From assembly GCA_963834825.1 (NCBI GenBank), contig CAWICZ010000014.1, positions 62,001 to 126,000 of the forward strand: DNA of 64,000 bases, read 5' to 3'. This DNA comes from JACDAN01 sp963834825. GTDB lineage: Bacteria; Actinomycetota; Thermoleophilia; Gaiellales; Gaiellaceae. Of the stretch, positions 16,560 to 25,204 are shown one piece after another; the first letter of the stretch is position 1, and each line of letters starts with the position of its first letter. Under the pieces are notes generated by a model. That model was not told the DNA's origin. It did not search any database and worked only from the letters and a program-made list of their open reading frames with translations. Made by a program: the position numbers and the translations under genes.

Positions 16560-17426
16560 ATGACGACGTACATGCTCGAAACCGCCGGGGCCGACATCGC
16601 CTACGACGTGCGTGGCCCGCTGCCCACCGCCGACGGACGCCCACCGCTGTTGATGATCGGTCAGCCGATGGACGCCAGCGGCTTCGCCACGTTGGCGTCG
16701 CACTTCCCGGACCGGACCGTAGTCACCTATGACCCGCGCGGCCTCGGCCGCAGCGTCCGCAAGGACGGCCGGGTCGACGATGCGCCCACGGTCCAGGCGG
16801 ACGACGTCCATGCCGTCATCGAGGCGCTTGGCGCCGGGCCGGTCGAGATGTTCGCGAGCAGTGGCGGCGCGGTGACCGCGCTCGCGCTCGTCGCCGCCTA
16901 TCCCGACGACGTGACGACCCTGGTGGCCCACGAGCCGCCGCTGATCCCGGTGCTCCCCGATGCCGCGGCGGCCGAGCGCGCCCGCGCCGACGTTCGCGAC
17001 GCGTACGAGGCCAAGGGGCCGGGCGCCGGCATGGCGGCCTTCATCGCGATGACGTCGTGGCGAGGCGAGTTCACCGACGAGTACTTCGCGCAAGCTGCGC
17101 CGGATCCCGCCCACTTCGGAATCCAGGCCGAGGACGACGGCTCCCGCGACGACCCGCTGCTGTCCGACCGGTCCTGGGCGATCAGCAGCTATCGCCCCGA
17201 CGCCGACGCGCTCGCCGCGGCGCCGACGCGCATCGTGATCGCCGTCGGCGAGGAGTCGCTGGACACGTTCACCGGACGCACGGCGGTGGCCACCGCCGAG
17301 GTGCTCGGTCAGCAGGCGACCGTGTTCCCCTCACACCACGGCGGCTTCCTCGGCGGCGAATTCGGATACGCCGGCCAACCCGAAGCCTTCGCGCGCAAAC
17401 TGCGCGAGGTGCTCGACGACGAATAA
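16560..17426 (+). CDS. alpha/beta hydrolase
   Basis: A 288-residue alpha/beta hydrolase. The oxyanion-side segment is GQPMDASGF, and VVTYDPRGLGRS follows. The nucleophile elbow MFASSGGAV places the serine at about residue 101, and a C-terminal SHHGGF supplies the catalytic histidine. Proteins of this pattern are common in actinobacteria as uncharacterised esterases or haloalkane-dehalogenase-like enzymes. The ATG is preceded by GGGAG at a long spacing, so initiation may be weak. No signal peptide. Confidence 0.87.
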   Translation: MTTYMLETAGADIAYDVRGPLPTADGRPPLLMIGQPMDASGFATLASHFPDRTVVTYDPRGLGRSVRKDGRVDDAPTVQADDVHAVIEALGAGPVEMFASSGGAVTALALVAAYPDDVTTLVAHEPPLIPVLPDAAAAERARADVRDAYEAKGPGAGMAAFIAMTSWRGEFTDEYFAQAAPDPAHFGIQAEDDGSRDDPLLSDRSWAISSYRPDADALAAAPTRIVIAVGEESLDTFTGRTAVATAEVLGQQATVFPSHHGGFLGGEFGYAGQPEAFARKLREVLDDE

Positions 17427-17722
17427 CGCCGCCCGAGCGACGCTCTGATCGCCCTCTGCGGACCCGGCGTGCGCTCGCCGGGCCCCCACCCGCCAGGCAC
17501 GGCCGATCTAGGCCGCCAGGCGTGGGAGATGATGTTCCCCAGGCTGGAATCGTTGCTCAGCGACTGACGCCATGACCCTTTCCGCGGGCCTCTTCGGACT
17601 GTACGCAACCGACAACCCCGGCTCCCCGTGCGCCGGCCCAGCCACCCGGCGCGCGGGCCAAGCCCCGCCTACAGTAGGGCCGGACCTGCAAGCCGCTAAC
17701 GACCCTGGGAGGACTGAATACT

Positions 17723-18016
17723 ATGGTGGCGTGGGACAACGTGACGCGTGCGGATGTGTTGCGCGCGATACAGGAATACGACCGGCTCGGCCCGGAGGCG
17801 TTCTTCTCTGAGCATGGTTTCGCCCCGACCACGACCTACGATCTGGTCTGGGACGAACGCCTCTACCCGCCGAAAGCAATCCTGGGCACCGCTTACGAGT
17901 TGGCCACCGGCGAGCGCCTTGCCTCCGCTGATTTCGAGGGCGGGAAGACCGGCGCCGTCGCTGTGCTTGGAAAGCTCGGATTCACCGTCCAGCCTCGACG
18001 ATCAGATGGGAGTTGA
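17723..18016 (+). CDS. free-standing ScoMcrA-like N-terminal head domain protein
   Basis: A 97-residue protein that reads as only the N-terminal head domain of ScoMcrA-type modification-dependent restriction enzymes. Matching features are VTRADVLRAIQEYDRLGPEAF, YDLVWDERLYPPKAILGTAYELATG and the closing DFEGGKTG. In ScoMcrA the head domain precedes SRA and HNH nuclease domains that recognise 5-methylcytosine or phosphorothioate DNA; neither is here. GGGAGGAC lies ten bases before the ATG, so it is likely translated as a separate protein. DNA-binding is inference. Confidence 0.7.
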   Translation: MVAWDNVTRADVLRAIQEYDRLGPEAFFSEHGFAPTTTYDLVWDERLYPPKAILGTAYELATGERLASADFEGGKTGAVAVLGKLGFTVQPRRSDGS

Positions 18017-18044
18017 TGAGTTCGGCGGTTGAGCTTTCGTCCAC

Positions 18045-18809
18045 TCAGCCGGCTGACGGTGCGCTCCCGCGTGAAGCTTCGGCGAGCCGTACGCGATGAG
18101 GGCTGGCAAGGCGTGAGGCGGCTGCGCGGCGCACCTGCGCCGAGCGGCTGGCTGGGGCGAATGCGCTCCAGGTGAACCAATGGCGGAATGCGCGTTGCAG
18201 CGTCCGCGGGCCGCTCATCGCCAGCTGGCCGGCTCGAATCGCGCCGCCCAGCTCGGCCTGTCCCAAGTAGACGCGGTAGAGCGTGGTGGTGTCGACGATG
18301 ACCTCGAGGTCGACGTCGAAACCGGGATGCTGGAGGCAGACTGAGACCTCGGAGGGCTCGAGGACCATCCAGTAACGCCGCTTGGGGTCGCGAAAGTCGA
18401 ACCGAACCACGGTTCGGTTGGGTGGGAGCCGCCGGCGATCGACGTGGCGAGCCATCCAGACGATCAACAGGTCGGGATCGAGTTCCTCGGGGCGCGGCTC
18501 GGTGAACGACCAGGTCGCGCCCCACTCGCCGATCGCCTGCACGACCGGTTGGAGGTCACGGCCGGCCGACGTGAGGCGATATTCGAGGGTGCGGCCTTTG
18601 GGGCCCGTCCGGCGCTCGATGACCTCGGCCCGCTCGAGCGCGCGCATGCGGTCGGTAAGGACCGAGCGCGAGATCCCTGGGAGGCCGCGTTGGAGCTCGT
18701 TGAAGCCGCTCGCGCCGCCCAGCATCTCGCGCACGATCAGAAGCGTCCAGCGGTCGCCGAGGACCTCGGTGGCCTTGGCGACCGGGCAGTACTGCGCGTA
18801 GCTGCGCAT
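18045..18809 (-). CDS. HxlR-type transcriptional regulator with extra C-terminal domain
   Basis: Residues 1-100 are an HxlR winged helix: CPVAKATEVLGDRWTLLIVR, ELQRGLPGISRSVLTDRMRAL and the wing RRTGPKGRTLEYRLT. Residues about 120-215 form an SCP2-like domain often fused to this HxlR branch. The last ~40 residues are Arg/Ala-rich and may be disordered. It is divergent from the FAD oxidoreductase at 18916, with a perfect palindrome between them, so it probably represses that gene and itself. The first cysteine (about residue 8) could be redox-sensing as in other HxlR proteins; that is inference. Confidence 0.87.
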   Translation of the reverse strand: MRSYAQYCPVAKATEVLGDRWTLLIVREMLGGASGFNELQRGLPGISRSVLTDRMRALERAEVIERRTGPKGRTLEYRLTSAGRDLQPVVQAIGEWGATWSFTEPRPEELDPDLLIVWMARHVDRRRLPPNRTVVRFDFRDPKRRYWMVLEPSEVSVCLQHPGFDVDLEVIVDTTTLYRVYLGQAELGGAIRAGQLAMSGPRTLQRAFRHWFTWSAFAPASRSAQVRRAAASRLASPHRVRLAEASRGSAPSAG

Positions 18810-18851
18810 CGCGCCATCATGCTAGCCGCGGATCGGCCAAGAGGTCTGCTA

Positions 18852-18871
18852 TTCGAACCGGTTGGTTCGAA
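18852..18871. promoter_or_regulatory. candidate HxlR operator
   Basis: TTCGAACC-ggtt-GGTTCGAA is a perfect 8+8 palindrome with a 4-base spacer. It lies 43 bp upstream of each of the two divergent start codons, the position expected of a shared operator. Confidence 0.65.
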
Positions 18872-18915
18872 AGTAGAACTAGTCAGCCCCGGGCCGGCAA
18901 GCCTACGTTGCACGT

Positions 18916-20325
18916 ATGGATACCCGGACACAGGCACCGCTCCTGGAGACGACCGTGTTCGACGAGCTCGGCGGATCGTTTCGCGGAGAGCTGCTGGTGC
19001 CCACCAGCCCCGGCTACGACACTGCCCGCAGGATCTGGAACGGCGCGATTGACCGCCATCCGGCCTGCATCGCCCGCTGCACCGGTGTCGCCGACGTCGT
19101 CGCCGCGGTCCGCTTCGCCCGCGAGCGCGATCTGCTGGTTGGCGTGCGTTCCGGTGGCCACGGCGTCGGAGGCCACGCGCTCTGTGACGGCGGGCTCGTG
19201 ATCGACCTCTCGCCGATGAAGGGAATCCGAGTCGATCCGGCGACGCGCACCGCGCGCGCTGAGGCCGGCGTGCTCTGGGGCGAGCTTGACCGCGAGACTC
19301 AGCACTTCGGGCTGGCGACGGTCGGCGGGATCGTCACCCATACGGGGATCGCGGGCCTGACGCTCGGCGGGGGGATTGGCTGGCTGATGCGAAAGCACGG
19401 CGCCACGGTCGACAACCTCCTCTCTGCGGACGTGGTGACTGCGCAGGGCGAGATCGTCACCGCGAGCGAGGAGGAAAACCCCGATCTCTTCTGGGCGATC
19501 CGCGGTGGCGGCGGCAACTTCGGCATCGTCACCTCGTTCGAGTACCGACTACACCCCGTCGGCCCGATCGTCCTCGCGGGACAAGTCTTCCATCCCCTAG
19601 AGGACGCGCCGGAGGTTCTGCGCTTCTACCGTGAGTTCACCGCCGCGGCCCCGGACGAGCTGACCACGATCTTCGAGCTGTCGGTGGCGCCGCCGCTCCC
19701 CTTCTTTCCGGAGGAGGTGCACGGCAAGCCGATCGTGTGGGTCGGCGCCTGTTACGTGGGATCTCCGGACGATGGCGCCAAGGTCGTCCGCCCGCTCAAG
19801 CAGTTCGGCCGCCCGATCGTCGACCTGCTCGAGCCGAAGCCCTACACGGCCTTGCAGTCGATGTTCGACCCCTTCGTGCCGCACGGCTGGCACCGCTACT
19901 GGAAGTCGGTCGAGCTGCCACCGCTTACCGATGATGCGATCGACACCCTCGTCGAGCACTCATCGGCGCCCACCTCGCCCAAGTCCTACACCATCGTCTT
20001 CCAGCTCGGCGGGGCGCTGGCCCGTGTGGGTGAGGACGAGACGGCCTTCAGCCAGCGCGATGCCGCGCACAACGTCAATATCAACGCGGTCTGGACCGAG
20101 GAGGATCCGGACGCAGAACGCCACATCGCCTGGGCGCGGGACTTCTTCGACGCGATGCAACCGCATGCCGGAGGGCGCGTGTACGTGAATTTCCTCGGCG
20201 AAGAGGGCGGCAACCGGGTGCGCCAGGCCTATGGCGCGCGAAACTACGAGCGGCTGGTCGAGCTCAAGCGCGCCTACGACCCGACCAACTTGTTCAGGCT
20301 CAACCAGAACATCCAGCCGGGCTGA
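18916..20325 (+). CDS. FAD-dependent oxidoreductase with berberine-bridge (BBE) C terminus
   Basis: A 469-residue PCMH/VAO-fold flavoenzyme. The FAD domain has VRSGGHGVGGHAL, where His82 is the expected 8-alpha-histidyl link, DLSPMKGI, and LGGGIGWLMRKHG. The second covalent position, usually Cys, is occupied by the VTHTG segment, so flavin attachment is probably single. The C-terminal BBE motif is NFLGEEGGNRVRQAYGARNYERL...DPTNLFRLNQNI. It would oxidise a sugar, alcohol or plant/polyketide-type substrate with O2. The divergent HxlR gene likely controls it. Confidence 0.9.
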   Translation: MDTRTQAPLLETTVFDELGGSFRGELLVPTSPGYDTARRIWNGAIDRHPACIARCTGVADVVAAVRFARERDLLVGVRSGGHGVGGHALCDGGLVIDLSPMKGIRVDPATRTARAEAGVLWGELDRETQHFGLATVGGIVTHTGIAGLTLGGGIGWLMRKHGATVDNLLSADVVTAQGEIVTASEEENPDLFWAIRGGGGNFGIVTSFEYRLHPVGPIVLAGQVFHPLEDAPEVLRFYREFTAAAPDELTTIFELSVAPPLPFFPEEVHGKPIVWVGACYVGSPDDGAKVVRPLKQFGRPIVDLLEPKPYTALQSMFDPFVPHGWHRYWKSVELPPLTDDAIDTLVEHSSAPTSPKSYTIVFQLGGALARVGEDETAFSQRDAAHNVNINAVWTEEDPDAERHIAWARDFFDAMQPHAGGRVYVNFLGEEGGNRVRQAYGARNYERLVELKRAYDPTNLFRLNQNIQPG

Positions 20326-20452
20326 CGCCTCCGCCGGGAGCGACCGGCACCGAGCTCGGGTGGATCGGGTAAGTGGGTTTCGAGCAAACTCGGCCCTCCC
20401 ACGTCCCGGCGGGCCAGTGAACCACTGCCGCGCGTCGTCCGAATATCGGCCG

Positions 20453-20911
20453 ATGCCGCCCGCATACCGCTTCCTCGACCGCTGGGTCGTGCCCGGGCCG
20501 ATCGAACGCGTCTACGACACGATCGGGGACGTACTCGGGTACGAGCGCTGGTGGACCGACTTCGTGATCCGCGCGACGGGCGATGAGGCGCCACCGGCGG
20601 CGGGAAAGCGGAACGAGGTGCTGGTGAAGGCGTACCTGCCTTACAAGGTCAACTTCGGCCTCGAGGTGATCGAGGCCGAGCGGCCGCGTCGCATTCTCTC
20701 GCGGCTCTCAAAGGACTTCGACGGCAGCGGCGAATGGACGCTGAGGGAGACGGCCGACGGGACGGTGGCGACGCTCGACTGGCGTCCGTCCGTCAACCAC
20801 GCGCTGATCCGGTACCTCACGCCTGCCCTGCGCCCGCTCTTCCAGTCGAACCACAACTGGGCGATGCGCCGCGGCGAGCGCCAGATCCGCGACTATCTCA
20901 ACGCGGCCTAG
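20453..20911 (+). CDS. SRPBCC (START-like) family protein
   Basis: A 152-residue single-domain SRPBCC protein. It opens with FLDRWVVPGPIERVYDTIGDVLGYERWWTDF, followed by strands around KVNFGLEVIEAERPRRI and the long C-terminal helix with SNHNWAMRRGERQIRDYL. Such proteins bind hydrophobic ligands in a deep cavity; enzymes, cyclases and carrier proteins exist. The start at 20453 begins at the first strand. The ATG lies within a copy of ATCGGCCGATGCC, and no ribosome site is clear. It is on the same strand as the BBE oxidase but 128 bp away. Confidence 0.82.
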   Translation: MPPAYRFLDRWVVPGPIERVYDTIGDVLGYERWWTDFVIRATGDEAPPAAGKRNEVLVKAYLPYKVNFGLEVIEAERPRRILSRLSKDFDGSGEWTLRETADGTVATLDWRPSVNHALIRYLTPALRPLFQSNHNWAMRRGERQIRDYLNAA

Positions 20912-20967
20912 CCACAACGAAAGCGGCTCCATCGGCACGTATGGAGCGTCCATCGCCGCTCGCGTGG

Positions 20968-23102
20968 TCAGAGCAGCTCGGCAATGAGTGCGGCAGCCCG
21001 CGCGGCGCCGTCGCGCTCGACGGGCCGGTAGTCGACGGCTCGTCCGATCTCCTCGCTGATCGCCGCGGCGATCTCGGACGGGCCGTCCGACTCGAAATCC
21101 ATGACGCGCCCGGCTCCATAGCGCTCGAGCCGCCGGCGGACGTGGAAGTTCTGCTCGAAGTGGTGACGCAGCGGGAAGTACAGGAATGGTCGCCGGTTCG
21201 CGGTCAGCTCCATGCCCGTCGTCAGCCCGCCCTGCACGACCGCGAGGTCGCACGCGGCGAGGTGGCGATAGAGGTCATGGACGTAGGCGTGGACTTCGAG
21301 GCCGTCGTGCTGCGGTAGGCCCTCGGGGTCGATGCGCGGGCCGGCGACGACGATCATCCGCAGGTCCGGGACGCGCTCCTTCGCCTCGGGGTACGCGGCG
21401 ATGACGCGGCTCAAGAGGTGGGCTCCGACACCTGAGCCGCCGACGGTCACGATGCAGACCTGCTCGCGCGGCCCGTAGCCGAGCTCGTGCCGCAGCTTCT
21501 CCCGGTCGGCGACGGGCTCGAACCCCGTCACGTAGCCGGCGAAGTCGTAGTGCTGCTCGGTCCAGTCGCGGATCGCCGGGAGCTCCGCGCCGAAGGAATC
21601 CGGGACGATGTCCTCGGGATTCCCGACGAAGACGGCCCGATCGCGGATCCGCGGGAAGCGGGCGATGTGCTCGATCATCTCGGCGTTGTAGTCGGCGGTG
21701 AGGAAGGCCTCGTGCTCGCCGCCGTCCGGCATCGGCAACCAGCCGACGAAGTCCGTCAGCCAGACGTACGCCGCCGACTTCAGCTCCGGGTTCTCGTGCA
21801 GGAAGTAGTCGACCTCCCAGGCCTCGTCTCCGATCCAGAGGTCGTACGGCTCCTCGCGCACGACATCGAGGAAGAGCATGAAGTTGGCGACCAGGATCTC
21901 GTCCATCCGCCGGATCGCCTGGAAGCAGTGCAAGTCGTGCTCGGCCGATTCGCTCTCGATGTGAGCCGACTCGTTCGCAAGCTCGGCGCTCGCCGGGTGG
22001 ATGCGCTCGCCCTCGGCCTCGAGGCTCTTCGTCACGGGATCCTGCGCGAGCCAGTCGATCTCGAGGTCGGGATGGAGCTTCCGGAGCTCCTGCGCGATCG
22101 CGAGGTCGCGGCGCGCGTGCCCGAGGCCGATCGGCGAGGAGATGTACAGCGCCCGCCGGCGCCGGCTCAGCGCCCGCGTCCACGTCTTCGCCTTCGGCTT
22201 CGGCGGGACGACCGAGTCCGCGAACTCGTGCAGCAGCCCGTTCACCTTCACCGGGTGACGCGCGTGCGGCATATGCCCGGCGCCCTCCAGCGTCACGAGC
22301 CTCGCGCCCGTCGCCTCCGCGAGCGCGGCACCCTGTGCGTGCGGGCGGACGCGATCGTCGTCGCCGTGAATGACGAGCGCGGGACAGCGCACGCGGACGC
22401 ACGTGTCCCTGAAGCGTTCGAGACGGCACAACCCGATCGCACGACTCGTGTCCGCAAGCGTCTCGGGGTCCGTCTCGAGCCCCCACCCGACCGCATCCTC
22501 GATGTGCTTCGTCGAATGCGGCTCGGAGAAGCACTGAGCGAAGAAGAACTCGAGGAACTCGCGATAGCGTCGCGACCAGAAGTGGCTGTTGTACTTCGCC
22601 CAGCCCTCGTCGGTGTCGTATTCCTCGTCCAACGCGTAGACCTGCCGCTCGGGGTGCCCCGGCGCGAGGCCGACCGCGGGCGCGATGTAGACGATCCCGT
22701 CCACGCGCTCCGGGTGGTCGGCAGCGAGCAACGTCGCGAAGATCGCGCCGCATGAGAGGCCCACGAGCGTGGCCCCCTCTGTACCGGTCGCGTCCATGAC
22801 CGCCAGCGCGTCGGCTGCGAACTCGTCCTCGAGGTACGCGGCGACACCGGCGGGGCGGTCCGAGCGGCCGTTGCCGCGTCCGTCGAACGTCACGACGCGG
22901 GCGTGTCGCGCCAGATACGGGATCTGCATCTTCCAGTGACGCGAGTGGACGATCGACCAGGTCGGTAGGAGGAAGACCGTCGGCTCACCCGAGCCGTAGA
23001 CCTCGTAGTACTCCGAACGCCGTCACGCTCGACGTAGCCGGACTCGTCGGGGTAAAGCGCCCGCGTCTGCTCGCGAGCAGGTGCGCTCAGCTCGACAGCC
23101 AC
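20968..23102 (-). CDS. alpha/beta hydrolase - glycosyltransferase fusion (frame break near N terminus)
   Basis: Residues about 1-280 form an alpha/beta hydrolase with FDGRGNGRSD, nucleophile elbow LVGLSCGAIF, acid region VIHGDDDRVRPH and GAGHMPHARHP. Residues about 290-700 are a GT-B glycosyltransferase of MGT/MurG-like type: ALYISSPIGLGHARRDLAIA at the start and VQGGLTTGMEL in the donor site. A GTG at 23102 overlaps the TetR stop and starts a frame reading ALYPDESGYVERDGVR. The frame breaks at about 23014 (one base missing) and resumes as EYYEVYGSGEPTVFLLPTW, the true hydrolase N terminus. It is the last gene of an overlapping four-gene operon. Likely role: making or cleaving a glycosylated hydrophobic compound; unproven. 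Confidence 0.8.
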
Positions 23103-23656
23103 CGGTCGATCCAGTCGAGGAGCTCGCCGTGCCCGGTCTCGATGTCGCCGAGGCGCTCGACCATGATGCCGATATTGAACGTCATCACGAGTGAGACGAG
23201 CGCCTCGAGCGGCATTTGGATTTCGAGCTCGCGATGCGGCTCTGCGAACGCCTCGGTCAGCACTGCCCGCCACTCGGCGTTCACCCGTGCGAGCCGCGCG
23301 CGGAGGTCGGCGTTGTTCCAGGCGAGCGCTTGCAGCTCGAGCCAGACCTTCTCGTAGGTGACGTCCTCGCTCACCAGGTAGCGCATCGCCGTCCGCCACT
23401 TCTCCACGAAGGGCAGGTCGGCCGCGTACAGCTCCCGCTGGCGGTCGATCAGCCGTTCGGTAAACCGCTCGAGCGCCTGCACGAGCAGGTTCTCGTTCGA
23501 GCCGAAGTAGTAGTGGACGAGGCCGTGGTTGACGCCGGCCTCGTCGGCGAGCCGGCGGGTCGTGATGCCGGGGTAGCCCACGTCGACGAGCAGCCGCTCC
23601 GCGGCGTCGAGCAGCGCCTCTTCGGCCGCCAAGCGGCTGCTCGTCTTCGTCTCCAT
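23087..23656 (-). CDS. TetR family regulator
   Basis: A 189-residue TetR regulator. The helix-turn-helix is in AAERLLVDVGYPGITTRRLADEAGVNHGLVHYYFGSNENLL; the remaining helices form the ligand and dimer domain. The ATG at 23656 overlaps the stop of the 46-residue gene (ATGA), and its own end overlaps the start of the hydrolase-glycosyltransferase by 16 bases. Being inside the operon, it probably autoregulates the promoter at 25137-25185, where a palindromic site is visible. Inducer unknown. Confidence 0.9.
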   Translation of the reverse strand: METKTSSRLAAEEALLDAAERLLVDVGYPGITTRRLADEAGVNHGLVHYYFGSNENLLVQALERFTERLIDRQRELYAADLPFVEKWRTAMRYLVSEDVTYEKVWLELQALAWNNADLRARLARVNAEWRAVLTEAFAEPHRELEIQMPLEALVSLVMTFNIGIMVERLGDIETGHGELLDWIDRWLSS

Positions 23657-23796
23657 CAGCGTCGCCGGATCCGGGCCAGCAGCCGGCCGAGCTCTGTGCG
23701 ACCGGCCATCGCGATCAACGTCGCCGTCGCCGCGCCGGCGGGCCCGAGCTGCAGGACGCTCTCCTCGACCGGGAGACCCATGATGTGCGCAAGCAT
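23656..23796 (-). CDS. 46-residue microprotein between SBP56 and TetR
   Basis: A short frame starting on the ATG that overlaps the SBP56 stop (ATGA, 23793-23796) and ending on the TGA that overlaps the TetR ATG. The double overlap argues that it is a real translated link. The product begins MLAHIMGLPVEESVL, has a moderately hydrophobic, Ala/Gly-rich centre (LGPAGAATATLIAMAG) that could be a single short membrane or amphipathic helix, and ends strongly basic (LLARIRRR). No known family. It may anchor or assist an operon partner; alternatively it only couples translation. Confidence 0.65.
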   Translation of the reverse strand: MLAHIMGLPVEESVLQLGPAGAATATLIAMAGRTELGRLLARIRRR

Positions 23797-25118
23797 CACT
23801 GGAAGATCTCCGTGGTGCAATCCCCGCCCTGGAGGCGCACCTCGTGGGTGCGGGCCGGCCCGTCGGGACGATCGTGGAAGTCGACGAAGAAGTCTTCGTC
23901 GATCTCCATGCCGCCGCTCGGGTCGCAGTCGATCCGCAGGAGCCATGAGCGCAGCTCCGGATAGAACTGGTTGTCCCAGGTCGAGTAGAGCGAGTTGGTG
24001 ACGTACAGGCGACGCCCGTCGAGGGAGAGCTGGAGCATGTTCGGGCCGCCGTGGAGCTCACGCCGCGAGTCACCCGGCTTCCCGATCACGCCGCCCAGCC
24101 AGAGCTGACCCGTGAGCTTCGGACCGGCGGGATCGGAGACGTCGTACTGCCGCACGTCGCCGTGCAACCAGTTGGCTAGATAGAGGAAGCGGTCGTCCAT
24201 CGAGAGGACGAGGTCGGTGATCAGGCCCGGCACCGGGAACGGCCAGCCCTCGAGCGGGACGCTCTCGACCGTGATCACCTGGTCGGCCTTGAAGCTTCCG
24301 TTGTCCCGGTGGAAGTGCCACATCGTGCTCGAGAGGGCGGCTCCGACGAAGCCCTCGTCGGCGTCGGGGTCGTGGAGCCAGCGTGCCTCGAGCGGGACGA
24401 GGCCGTTCTCGCCGAGATCGACGGTCTGCTCGAGCCGCCGCTCGGCGAGGTTCCAGAAGTGGAGCCGGCTTCCGTAGCGTCCCGCGGCGACGTCGTCGAT
24501 GTCGAAGCCCGGCTCGTAAGCGTTCGGCTCGCCGAACTCGCTCGAGACGAGTGCGTTCTTGCGCGGCTGGTACCAGAAGTCGTAGTTGAAGGGAGGCGTC
24601 GCGCCGCCGTTTTCCCAGCGGCCTTTCAGCTCGAATGTCTTCGCGTCGAGCACCGCGAAGCCGCCGGCGCCGTTCCCGTCGACATCGCCGAGCATCGAGA
24701 TGACGACGTTGTCGCCGGGCATGCAGTGAACCGTGTGGGGCCGCGTGTAGCCGGTCTCGCGTGCGACCTCCTCCGGCTCGATCACCTTCTCGATCGTCGG
24801 TCGACGCGGGTCGTCGGCCACGTTGACGATGTGAATGCGCGAGGAGCGGAAGCCGGGCACGATCAGGTGCGAGCGGTCAGGTCCGTGGCAGGCGGACGAG
24901 CAGCGGTTCCAGCCGAAGTGGTGGAGCTCGTCACCCGGGTTCGGCATGGGCAGCTCGTGCACGATTCGGCCCTCTCGAGCGTCGACGACCGCCAGGAAGT
25001 CGGGCGCATCGACGCCGGTGCCTTCGTGCAGACAGGTCAGATACAGGAGCTCCTCGCGCGGGGCCTGCATCGCCTCCTGCGGAGAGCTGTGAAACGAGGC
25101 AGCAGTTCGGGGGGACAC
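23796..25118 (-). CDS. SBP56/methanethiol oxidase-like protein
   Basis: A 440-residue selenium-binding-protein-56 family propeller. Clear motifs are ELLYLTCLHEGTG, HHFGWNRCSSACHG (metal/selenium-region cysteines), RPHTVHCMPGDNVVISMLGD, SSEFGEPNAYEPGFD, YLANWLHGDVRQYDVSD and GGPNMLQLSLDGRRLYVTNSLYSTWD. Bacterial and human relatives are copper-dependent methanethiol oxidases producing formaldehyde, H2S and H2O2. The GTG at 25118 is chosen for a perfect GAGGAGGT upstream. No signal peptide is evident, unlike periplasmic homologues. First gene of an operon with a microprotein, TetR and a hydrolase-glycosyltransferase. The exact thiol substrate is unproven. Confidence 0.88.
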   Translation of the reverse strand: MSPRTAASFHSSPQEAMQAPREELLYLTCLHEGTGVDAPDFLAVVDAREGRIVHELPMPNPGDELHHFGWNRCSSACHGPDRSHLIVPGFRSSRIHIVNVADDPRRPTIEKVIEPEEVARETGYTRPHTVHCMPGDNVVISMLGDVDGNGAGGFAVLDAKTFELKGRWENGGATPPFNYDFWYQPRKNALVSSEFGEPNAYEPGFDIDDVAAGRYGSRLHFWNLAERRLEQTVDLGENGLVPLEARWLHDPDADEGFVGAALSSTMWHFHRDNGSFKADQVITVESVPLEGWPFPVPGLITDLVLSMDDRFLYLANWLHGDVRQYDVSDPAGPKLTGQLWLGGVIGKPGDSRRELHGGPNMLQLSLDGRRLYVTNSLYSTWDNQFYPELRSWLLRIDCDPSGGMEIDEDFFVDFHDRPDGPARTHEVRLQGGDCTTEIFQ

Positions 25119-25136
25119 CAGGTGACCTCCTCTGTA

Positions 25137-25185
25137 GTTATACAAGTGACTTAGTCATTTGACTAAATCGCGGCAGATTTGTCAA
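25137..25185 (-). promoter_or_regulatory. promoter of the SBP56 operon with overlapping operator
   Basis: Reading leftward, TTGACA (25185-25180) is followed 17 bases later by TCAAAT (25162-25157), a serviceable promoter giving a leader of about 30 bases. A second candidate -10, TATAAC (25142-25137), lies closer to the gene. The operator palindromes at 25147-25166 cover the region between them. Confidence 0.55.
25147..25166. promoter_or_regulatory. candidate TetR operator with three half-sites
   Basis: TGACTtAGTCAttTGACTaa contains two overlapping perfect palindromes: TGACT-t-AGTCA (25147-25157) and TTAGTCA-tt-TGACTAA (25151-25166). They fall on the likely core promoter of the operon that encodes its own TetR. 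Confidence 0.65.
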
Positions 25186-25204
25186 GAGCCGATGGTTCCG
25201 ACCG

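Noticed and set aside
15510..17114. 534-codon minus-strand frame across the secreted protein and alpha/beta hydrolase
   Set aside because: Spans two convincing plus-strand genes and an intergenic region; composition is typical of a shadow frame.
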